Shown in pieces: positions 7,993 to 13,817 of a DNA stretch of 14,657 nucleotides. How positions within the stretch are numbered: the first letter of the stretch is position 1; every line of letters begins with the position of its first letter. This DNA comes from Candidatus Cloacimonadota bacterium. GTDB lineage: Bacteria > Cloacimonadota > Cloacimonadia > Cloacimonadales > TCS61. Made by a program: the position numbers and the translations under genes. The notes beneath the pieces were generated by a model. That model was not told the origin of the DNA, ran no database searches, and saw only the letters and a program-made list of their open reading frames with translations. The stretch is taken from assembly GCA_027858325.1 (NCBI GenBank), contig JAQICU010000356.1:1-14657 (forward strand). The letters are read 5' to 3'.

Positions 7993-8583
7993 TTAATATT
8001 TAAGCCCAAAAGTTTGTTTCATTGCTTTGATATAATTAACATTTTCGTATCCAGTTAAACCTAATTTTTTCACAATCTTCAAAACCACATCCATATTAGC
8101 ATGTTCAACAGCAATAGTTTTGGTTTCAAACTGGTTGAATTTAACTTCTGCAATTTCTACAATTGCATTTTCAATTAAGTAACCATGTCTGTTTTTCTCA
8201 ACATTTATCATCTTCAGATCAGGGTTCTTTCCAATCAACAAATCAATATATTCTCTGTATGAATATTCATCTTTATCAAGATACGGCAGCTTAATTCCAA
8301 ATGCTTTATAAACAAGAGCAAGATCATTAATATGGATTGGGAAAGCAGATTTTGCAAGAACTGTCCATTGTTCCAAACCGGTTTCTTTATTAATTCTAAT
8401 CGGTGATTTAATATCCATTAATTCATCTCTGATCTTTGTATTATCATTACTATTCTTAGATAAAATATAGATTTCCTTGCTTTCTCTATGACGCGCATTA
8501 CCATGTTTAATAATGTTTTGTTCACCTTTGGAAAGATCGTCTCCAAAAGTTCTCCATTCCCATCTAGGTATGATTTTCTCCAT
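7993..8583 (-). CDS. CYTH-like (triphosphate tunnel metalloenzyme-like) protein
   Basis: 196 residues, cytoplasmic, no signal. I recognise a CYTH-like layout rather than a close family member: N-terminal WEWRTF strand, EIYILS...TKIRDELMDIK (37-59) like the CYTH strand carrying the (R/K)IR motif, QWTVLAKSAFP (72-82) like the T-x-K strand, VEIAEVKF (142-149) like the acidic E-x-E strand, then ETKTIAVE and a helix before a C-terminal NYIKAMK (183-189), similar to the SYxxL-type end. The usual N-terminal ExExK is not cleanly present. CYTH proteins bind or cleave triphosphate groups, including tripolyphosphate. Position directly before ppx fits a polyphosphate job. The AGAGG ribosome binding site is within the end of the arsR gene (2-nt gap), so the two are translationally linked. 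Fold assignment is moderate; activity is unproven. Confidence 0.6.
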   Translation of the reverse strand: MEKIIPRWEWRTFGDDLSKGEQNIIKHGNARHRESKEIYILSKNSNDNTKIRDELMDIKSPIRINKETGLEQWTVLAKSAFPIHINDLALVYKAFGIKLPYLDKDEYSYREYIDLLIGKNPDLKMINVEKNRHGYLIENAIVEIAEVKFNQFETKTIAVEHANMDVVLKIVKKLGLTGYENVNYIKAMKQTFGLKY

Positions 8584-8585
8584 TT

Positions 8586-8948
8586 TTATACCTCTTGTAT
8601 CCTATTTATTTTTTCAATTTTCTTCTTTGCATCGGCAATTTTTTCCCAGTTGCCTTCCCATTTGTTATATAATACCAACGAACCTATTTCCAAAATTTCT
8701 TTAAGTTTTGGTTCTTTAATTGAATAATGTACATTTCTCCATTTTTGTTCTTTAATTAGATATGCTCCTTCATTAAGTATTTTTAAGTGGGCTGATAAAG
8801 TGTTTTGAGGAACACCTATTTTTTCTGAAAGCTCAGTGACGGTAAGAGATTTATTTTCCATCAAGGTATAAATTATTTTAATGCGTATTTCGTTAGAAAT
8901 AATATTAAATAGTTTTGATAATTTGATGATCACAAAGTCATCTATCAT
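8586..8948 (-). CDS. ArsR-type winged-helix transcriptional repressor
   Basis: 120 residues from the ATG at 8948, which has GGGAGG 5 nt upstream; a longer in-frame start at 9008 would run through the upstream palindrome and has no good ribosome binding site. The core is a winged helix: LFNIISNEIRIKIIYTLMEN (helices 1-2), LTVTELSEKIGVPQNTLSAHLKIL as the helix-turn-helix, and WRNVHYSI as the wing strand. This is the ArsR/SmtB fold. The protein has no cysteine and lacks the ELCVCDL metal site and the usual alpha-5 histidine/acid ligands, so metal sensing by those sites is unlikely. A C-terminal lysine/isoleucine-rich helix may mediate dimerisation. As first gene of a tight phosphate/anion-transport cluster with a palindrome at its own promoter, it is probably an autoregulated local repressor. 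Confidence 0.88.
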   Translation of the reverse strand: MIDDFVIIKLSKLFNIISNEIRIKIIYTLMENKSLTVTELSEKIGVPQNTLSAHLKILNEGAYLIKEQKWRNVHYSIKEPKLKEILEIGSLVLYNKWEGNWEKIADAKKKIEKINRIQEV

Positions 8949-8953
8949 AATAT

Positions 8954-8959
8954 CCTCCC
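8954..8959 (-). promoter_or_regulatory. Ribosome binding site that sets the repressor start
   Basis: GGGAGG on the minus strand, 5 nt before the ATG at 8948. It supports the 120-residue form over the 140-residue reading. Confidence 0.7.
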
Positions 8960-8960
8960 A

Positions 8961-8976
8961 TGTCTCATATGAGACA
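8961..8976. promoter_or_regulatory. Perfect 16-bp palindrome, likely repressor operator
   Basis: TGTCTCATATGAGACA is its own reverse complement over all 16 bases. It lies 1 nt upstream of the repressor's ribosome binding site and would cover the start of transcription if the promoter candidate at 8980-9008 is right. ArsR-family dimers bind such inverted repeats, so autoregulation of the whole cluster is the natural reading. No second copy was noticed in the window. Confidence 0.7.
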
Positions 8977-8979
8977 CAT

Positions 8980-9008
8980 CTGATATGATGGAATGATAAG
9001 TCAAGCAA
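8980..9008 (-). promoter_or_regulatory. Candidate promoter of the arsR-led cluster
   Basis: On the minus strand TTGCTT (9008-9003) and TATCAG (8985-8980) are separated by 17 nt. Both boxes are weak matches (3/6 and 4/6) to the sigma-70 consensus. A start near 8973 would fall in the palindrome. The placement is attractive but the match is poor. Confidence 0.3.
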
Positions 9009-9010
9009 TT

Positions 9011-9044
9011 TATTTATTTTTGTTAATTTTATATAAAATAAATA
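9011..9044. repeat. All-A/T inverted repeat in the divergent intergenic region
   Basis: TATTTATTTT (9011-9020) and AAAATAAATA (9035-9044) are exact reverse complements around a 14-nt spacer, midway between the repressor and S1 starts. It may be part of an AT-rich divergent promoter region, or chance. Confidence 0.35.
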
Positions 9045-9125
9045 GATATATCCTTATTCAGGGCAAAAAAATCTGGACAAACTAACTTACAAAATCTTTT
9101 TGACATTTAAAAAACAGGAGACAGT

Positions 9126-10808
9126 ATGGTGACGAAAGAAGAAAAAGTCGTAAAACCTGAAAAGGTTAAGAACACTTCCGAAGAGAAGATTGAACCAAAA
9201 CCAACCCAAAATGAGGAAATTACAACTGAAAAACTAGATGAAACAAAAGATAAACCTCCAAATGAAACAAAAGAAGATGTAGAACCTGAAAAGGTTAAGA
9301 TTATTTCCGATGATAAGATTGAAACAAAACCGGTCCAAAATGAGGAAATAACAACAAAAAAACCAGAAAAAACAAAAGAAGAAATTAAAGAAGTAGTGGA
9401 AGATGATCAGATCGAAGAATCTGCAGGTGAGAATTTTGAACAGATGTTAGAAGATACACTTGTTAATATTAAGCAGCTTGAAATAGGCGATAAAGTAGCT
9501 GGTGAGATTATTAACATCACAGATTCCTACATATTTGTTACACTTGGCGGCAAAAGAGATGTTTATGCCGAAAAGCAGGACTACTTTGATAAATCCGGTG
9601 AACTTACTTGTAAAGTAGGTGACACTTTAGAAGGTTACATCGTAAAAGATACTGAAACAGAAACACTTATTGCTAAAAGTCTTGTGTCCGTCAATTTGAA
9701 CATCCTTCACGATGCATTTGAAGAGAAAATTCCGGTAAATGGTAAAGTACAATCCATGACTAAAGGTGGATACATAATAGATATTTCAGGGATCAAGGCT
9801 TTTTGCCCAATCTCTCATATTGATGACAAAATAGTAGTTGAACCAAAGAAATTCATGAACGGAAATTATGATTTCAGGATCATCGATTATAAAGATAAAG
9901 GACGCAATATTGTTGTTTCCAGAAAGAAGATCCTGGAAACAGAAAAGAAAAAATTACGTAAAGAGATATTAAAAGAACTTGAACTTGGTACTATTGTAGA
10001 TGGTGTTGTTACACGACTTACAAATTTTGGTGCATTTATTGATATTGGCGGAATTGATGGGCTTTTACATATTTCACAATTTTCATGGGGACATATAGAT
10101 TCTCCATCTGAGATCCTAAATATTGGTGATGAGATAAAAGCTAAAGTCATCAAGATTAAAGGTGACAAGATTTCCTTAAGTATGAAAGCACTTCAGGAAA
10201 ACCCTGTTGAAGCGACACTTCGTGAATTAACTGAAGGTGAAACCTTAACATGTAAGGTTGTACGTAATCTTTCTTTTGGATCATTTGTTGAGATCAAACC
10301 CGGAGTTGAAGGATTAATTCCAATTTCGGAATTATCTAGGGGAAGACGAATAAATAATCCTTCAGAAGTTGTGCAAGAAGGTGATATTGTAGAAGCTCAA
10401 ATATTAAAAATTAATCTTGATAATCAGAAGATCTCCTTATCTCTAAAAGCTCTTCAACCGGATCCATGGGATGTGATCAGTGAAAACATCAATGAAAATG
10501 ATATTGTTACTGGTGTTATCGAGAACGTTGTTAACTTTGGGGCTTTTATCAAGATTAGTGACGGACTCACAGGATTATTACCTGCCTCTAAATTAAAAAT
10601 TGCTCAAGTTACTTTAGATAGTAAGAATGTTGGTGAAGAATATAAAGTACGTGTTGTAAAGATTGATAAAGCGGCACGTAGAATATCTCTTGAACCAACT
10701 AATATGCCTGAGTCTGCTAAGGATGATAAAAACAGTTGGCACAAATACAAGAAAGAAAGTAAGCAACCCGACCACGTTAGTGAAGATAACCCGTTTGCAA
10801 ATTTGTAG
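9126..10808 (+). CDS. rpsA: Five-domain S1 RNA-binding protein, probable ribosomal protein S1
   Basis: 560 residues, starting 5 nt after AGGAG (9116-9120). Residues 1 to about 105 are a disordered Lys/Glu-rich tail holding a near-exact duplication (10-43 and 53-86, both with PEKVK and QNEEITT). Five S1 (OB-fold) domains follow, at about 118-185, 200-268, 286-355, 368-442 and 457-524. Domains 3-5 are most typical: FGAFIDIGGIDGLLHIS, FGSFVEIKPGVEGLIPIS and FGAFIKISDGLTGLLPAS, with GDKISLSMKAL-type ends. Domains 1-2 are divergent, as in the ribosome-binding domains of S1. S1 helps the 30S subunit capture and unfold mRNA. E. coli S1 has six domains, many other phyla four or five. The C-terminal tail is charged and ends NPFANL. 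It is transcribed alone, divergent from the repressor cluster, and ends at a strong terminator. An S1-motif paralogue other than RpsA is possible. Confidence 0.85.
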   Translation: MVTKEEKVVKPEKVKNTSEEKIEPKPTQNEEITTEKLDETKDKPPNETKEDVEPEKVKIISDDKIETKPVQNEEITTKKPEKTKEEIKEVVEDDQIEESAGENFEQMLEDTLVNIKQLEIGDKVAGEIINITDSYIFVTLGGKRDVYAEKQDYFDKSGELTCKVGDTLEGYIVKDTETETLIAKSLVSVNLNILHDAFEEKIPVNGKVQSMTKGGYIIDISGIKAFCPISHIDDKIVVEPKKFMNGNYDFRIIDYKDKGRNIVVSRKKILETEKKKLRKEILKELELGTIVDGVVTRLTNFGAFIDIGGIDGLLHISQFSWGHIDSPSEILNIGDEIKAKVIKIKGDKISLSMKALQENPVEATLRELTEGETLTCKVVRNLSFGSFVEIKPGVEGLIPISELSRGRRINNPSEVVQEGDIVEAQILKINLDNQKISLSLKALQPDPWDVISENINENDIVTGVIENVVNFGAFIKISDGLTGLLPASKLKIAQVTLDSKNVGEEYKVRVVKIDKAARRISLEPTNMPESAKDDKNSWHKYKKESKQPDHVSEDNPFANL

Positions 10809-10829
10809 ACGAAAATAATAATAAATAAG

Positions 10830-10860
10830 AGCCTGCTGAATTTTCAGCAGGCTTTTTTAT
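10830..10860. terminator. Strong intrinsic terminator, probably bidirectional
   Basis: A 10-bp perfect stem (AGCCTGCTGA, loop ATTT, TCAGCAGGCT) ends in six Ts on the plus strand, 21 nt after the S1 stop. On the minus strand the same stem is followed by CTCTTATTTATTATTATTTT, and it directly abuts the stop of the 10861-10980 reading frame, so it can serve the convergent lipoprotein transcript too. Confidence 0.9.
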
Positions 10861-10980
10861 TTATTCATCTTTTATCTTATCGTTAACAGATTCCACCCCA
10901 TTTTTAAAACCAATATAACTGATAACCGATACTATCCCGGCTAAAATAAGATGAAGGAGTGCTTTTGTAGATTTTTTCAT
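10861..10980 (-). CDS. Possible 39-residue single-span membrane peptide
   Basis: An ATG at 10980 opens MKKSTKALLHLILAGIVSVI and continues SYIGFKNGVESVNDKIKDE to a TAA that touches the terminator. The peptide has a basic N-terminus, one hydrophobic segment (about residues 8-25) and a charged tail, as small membrane proteins do. It lies 32 nt after the lipoprotein gene and fills the space to the terminator exactly. Against it: no ribosome binding site is visible before the ATG, and 40 codons can occur by chance. Unrecognised family. Confidence 0.45.
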   Translation of the reverse strand: MKKSTKALLHLILAGIVSVISYIGFKNGVESVNDKIKDE

Positions 10981-11012
10981 GAATATAACATTTTTAGAAT
11001 TTAAATTGCTAT

Positions 11013-12164
11013 TTATTCAATTTTAAATTCAAAAACCTGTTGTGAACCTTGATCAGCATAATCATCATGGAGGAGAAGATAATACTCGGTTCCGGGTGTG
11101 ACATCAACTTCAGCAGGTAGTTTCTTCCAACTACTTGCTACATCGAGCTTATCATTTTCATTAAGTGTATAAAGTCTGATCTCCGGTACTATTCCTGTAT
11201 AATCCTTTGCCATGAATTTGATTTTGTTTCCGGTTTCAATATTCAATTTAAAGTAATCTTTATCGCCTTGAGGGAAAATGGCAATTTTCAGTGTGTCTCC
11301 ACGTGATACAGATTTTGCAGTTTTGAAATCGTTGTTTGGCTCATAGATATCTATTTCATCCAGAAATTCGACTAAAAAGTTGAATGGAGTTTCGGAAGAT
11401 CTATCATTATAATCATCAATGAGAGCAATGTAATATTCTCCCGGCTCAGCAACTGCACAGGCATCGGGAAGCTTATGCCAATTTCGTAATTTTTGGATTT
11501 TCGGATCTGCCCATTCGTCATATTTTGCATAGTAAATATCTGGGACGATCTCTTTAGGAACATCTTTAGATTTAACAAGAATATAACCTTGCTTTGTTAC
11601 ATTAACTTTAAACCAATCCTTGTCTCCAGTTGGGAATATTACTGGTTTAATAGGTGTCCCAAACTCAAGAGTAGTAGCTGTCTCAGGACTATTATTAGGC
11701 TCTCCAGCATCATACTCCAGAATAAAATCTGCTTTTATCTGAATGGGTTCTTTAGATTCCTTGTCATTGTAATTATCAATGATTGCAAAATAGTAAGTTC
11801 CTGCTTCGGGAATAAATATAGCATCAGGCAGCTTATGCCATTTTCTGAGCCATTTTTCTTTTTTACCTTCCCATTCCTGGAATAATGCAAAAGCTACTTC
11901 CAGTTCTAATCCTTCAGGAATCTGACTTGCCTGAACTTTCAGATATCCCTGCTCGGTAAGGTCAACTTTGAACCAATCATCATCTCCAACAGGACTGATC
12001 TTGATCTCAAATGGTTTTCCAAGTACTATGTCATTTGCTTGGTCGATGGAGTTGTTCGGCTCCTTTTCTTTACCTGCACCTCCATCACCACAACCACTAA
12101 TGAAGATAACAATTGTAAGAATAAAAACAAGCAACAATAAAATTGACCTGTTTACTTTTGGCAT
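11013..12164 (-). CDS. Lipoprotein of three EPNN (pre-peptidase C-terminal-like) modules
   Basis: 383 residues, starting 5 nt after a perfect AGGAGG. The signal (MPKVNRSILLLLVFILTIVI...) ends in lipobox ISGC with Cys25. The rest is three tandem modules with an exact 120-residue period: EPNN at 35, 155 and 275; GD(D/K)DWFKV at 60 and 180 with GDKDYFKL at 300; WHKLPDA at 109 and 229 (WKKLPAE at 346); and YYFAIIDNYND, YYIALIDDYND, YYLLLHDDYAD at 124, 244 and 361. The EPNN...A...GD.DWF..... YY..I pattern is that of bacterial pre-peptidase C-terminal (PPC) beta-sandwich domains. These usually sit on secreted proteases, but no catalytic domain is present here. Modules 1 and 2 are closest, so the array grew by duplication. 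Likely an envelope-anchored binding or scaffold protein; ligand unknown. Transcribed toward the shared terminator, alone or with the small downstream frame. Confidence 0.88.
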   Translation of the reverse strand: MPKVNRSILLLLVFILTIVIFISGCGDGGAGKEKEPNNSIDQANDIVLGKPFEIKISPVGDDDWFKVDLTEQGYLKVQASQIPEGLELEVAFALFQEWEGKKEKWLRKWHKLPDAIFIPEAGTYYFAIIDNYNDKESKEPIQIKADFILEYDAGEPNNSPETATTLEFGTPIKPVIFPTGDKDWFKVNVTKQGYILVKSKDVPKEIVPDIYYAKYDEWADPKIQKLRNWHKLPDACAVAEPGEYYIALIDDYNDRSSETPFNFLVEFLDEIDIYEPNNDFKTAKSVSRGDTLKIAIFPQGDKDYFKLNIETGNKIKFMAKDYTGIVPEIRLYTLNENDKLDVASSWKKLPAEVDVTPGTEYYLLLHDDYADQGSQQVFEFKIE

Positions 12165-12321
12165 ACTATCCTCCTTTTTTTATCAGTTAAAAAAAATAAC
12201 AATTACTAAATGGTGGTATTATGGATTAAGTGTCAAGTGCATTTTTTGAAATAATTACGGAGAAACAAAAAGAGTAGATCGATGATTTACCCCTACAATA
12301 AGTTCGTCTTTGTTAGTTATA

Positions 12322-12353
12322 GCCTGCCTTGGCGTAGCTTTAGCGAAGCCAGG
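12322..12353. repeat. GC-rich imperfect palindrome, REP-like element
   Basis: A 32-nt GC-rich stretch in otherwise AT-rich DNA, 12 nt after the gcvPB stop. GGCGTAGCT and AGCGAAGCC pair at 7 of 9 positions around a TT loop, extended outward by CCT/AGG with one bulged T. It has no T tract on either side, so it is not an ordinary intrinsic terminator. A dispersed extragenic palindrome is the best guess. The remaining 12165-12321 shows no gene or clear promoter. Confidence 0.5.
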
Positions 12354-12365
12354 TTCGTTGCTGAA

Positions 12366-13817
12366 CTACCACTCAAATTTTACATTAAGCTGACGAACAG
12401 CAAGAGTATCATCTACGCGTCTTACCGGTGTGTTTAAAGGAGCATTTTTTAATAGATCAGGATTTTCTTCACACTCTTTTGCAATTTCTATCATTGCGTT
12501 TATGAAATCATCCAGAGTCTCCTTACTCTCAGTTTCGGTTGGCTCTATCATCATAGCTTCAGGCACGATCAGCGGGAAGTAGATAGTTGGAGCGTGATAA
12601 CCTTTATCCAGAATACGTTTGGCAATATCAAGTGTCCTGATGCCGTATTTCTCTTTTTGCCATACTCCACTCGCTACAAATTCGTGCATACAATATTGAT
12701 TCTTATAAGGAACATAATAATAGTTTTCCAGTTTTTTCTGAATATAATTTGCATTGATCACAGCATTTTCCGAAACTCGTCTTAGACCTTTTGTCCCTAA
12801 CATTTTAATATAAATATAAGCACGAAGGTTCACTGCAAAATTACCGAAGAATGAGTGGACCTTACCCAATGAAGTATTAACATTTCCGTAATCCATGAAG
12901 TATTTATTGCCCTTTTTAGTCACCATTGGAGTTGGTAGGAATTGCACCAGGTCTTTTCGAACTCCGATCGGTCCTGAACCAGGACCCCCGCCTCCATGAG
13001 GCGTAGCAAAAGTTTTATGCAGATTAAAATGCATAATATCAAAACCCATTTCACCGGGTTTTACAATTCCTAAAATGGCATTGAAGTTAGCGCCATCCAT
13101 ATAAACTAATCCATCCACACTATGTACGATTTCTGCAATCTCTTCAACCTGAGTTTCGAATAATCCGAGTGTATTTGGATTAGTCAGCATAAAGCCGGCA
13201 GTGTTTTCATCAACGTGAGCTCTCAGATCTTCAACATCAACCAAACCTTTTTCATTGGATTTTATCTCAACAACTTCAAAACCAGCAAGTACTACACTGG
13301 CAGGATTTGTACCATGAGCAGAATCAGGCAGAATGATCATATTTTTATGTGGATTATTATTTAAATCATGATAAGCTTTTATGACTTTGAGTCCAGTAAA
13401 TTCACCATGTGCTCCGGCAACAGGCTGTAAAGTAACTTTTTCGAATCCGGAAATTTCTGCTAGAGATTCTTGTAGGTCATGAAGGATTTCTAAAGCACCC
13501 TGAACAGTGTTCTCATCCTGCAAAGGATGGATATTGTTAAAACTGTCATTACGAACCAAAGTTTCATTTATCTTGGGATTGTACTTCATAGTACAGGAAC
13601 CCAGCGGGTAAAAGCCTTTTTCTATACAGTAATTCGTATGTGCCAGTTCCAGGAAGTGACGCATTACATCCAATTCGCTGACTTCTGGTAGATGGATATC
13701 TTCTTTTCTGCAAAATTCAGATGGGATACAATTTTCCAATTTAACATTTACGTCATTATCCGGGAGAGTATAACCTTTACGTTCGGAGCTGGTTTTTTCG
13801 AATATCGTACTAGCCAT
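12366..13817 (-). CDS. gcvPB: Glycine decarboxylase (P-protein) subunit 2
   Basis: 483 residues, full length for the split-type beta subunit. With GcvPA it forms the PLP enzyme that decarboxylates glycine and passes the aminomethyl group to lipoyl-H protein in the cytoplasmic glycine cleavage system. Visible blocks: FYPLGSCTMKYNPK (69-82), QPVAGAHGEFTGL (131-143), SAHGTNPAS (166-174), VYMDGANFNAI (238-248) and the PLP lysine K268 in HFNLHKTFATPHGGGGPG (263-280). The start has AGGAGG about 6 nt upstream, placed inside the 3' end of gcvPA; the two reading frames overlap by 8 nt, so translation is coupled and equimolar subunits are expected. Nothing looks damaged. Confidence 0.97.
   Translation of the reverse strand: MASTIFEKTSSERKGYTLPDNDVNVKLENCIPSEFCRKEDIHLPEVSELDVMRHFLELAHTNYCIEKGFYPLGSCTMKYNPKINETLVRNDSFNNIHPLQDENTVQGALEILHDLQESLAEISGFEKVTLQPVAGAHGEFTGLKVIKAYHDLNNNPHKNMIILPDSAHGTNPASVVLAGFEVVEIKSNEKGLVDVEDLRAHVDENTAGFMLTNPNTLGLFETQVEEIAEIVHSVDGLVYMDGANFNAILGIVKPGEMGFDIMHFNLHKTFATPHGGGGPGSGPIGVRKDLVQFLPTPMVTKKGNKYFMDYGNVNTSLGKVHSFFGNFAVNLRAYIYIKMLGTKGLRRVSENAVINANYIQKKLENYYYVPYKNQYCMHEFVASGVWQKEKYGIRTLDIAKRILDKGYHAPTIYFPLIVPEAMMIEPTETESKETLDDFINAMIEIAKECEENPDLLKNAPLNTPVRRVDDTLAVRQLNVKFEW

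Noticed and set aside
8949..9008. Upstream extension of the ArsR-type protein (20 extra residues)
   Set aside because: It would run through the perfect palindrome and the ribosome binding site at 8954-8959; the core fold starts after the later ATG.
9100..9105. Perfect TTGACA as -35 box of the S1 gene
   Set aside because: A -10 box 17 nt downstream would fall on the start codon and bypass the AGGAG ribosome binding site; no TATAAT-like box fits.
11493..11885. 130-codon plus-strand open frame
   Set aside because: It lies fully antisense to the PPC lipoprotein, has no ribosome binding site or recognisable domain, and its composition reflects the opposite strand.
12231..12236. TTGACA (minus strand) as -35 box for the PPC lipoprotein gene
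   Set aside because: No acceptable -10 box lies 16-19 nt downstream (CCATTT and neighbours).
12322..12353. Intrinsic terminator for gcvPB
   Set aside because: Hairpin has mismatches and no T run on the minus-strand side.
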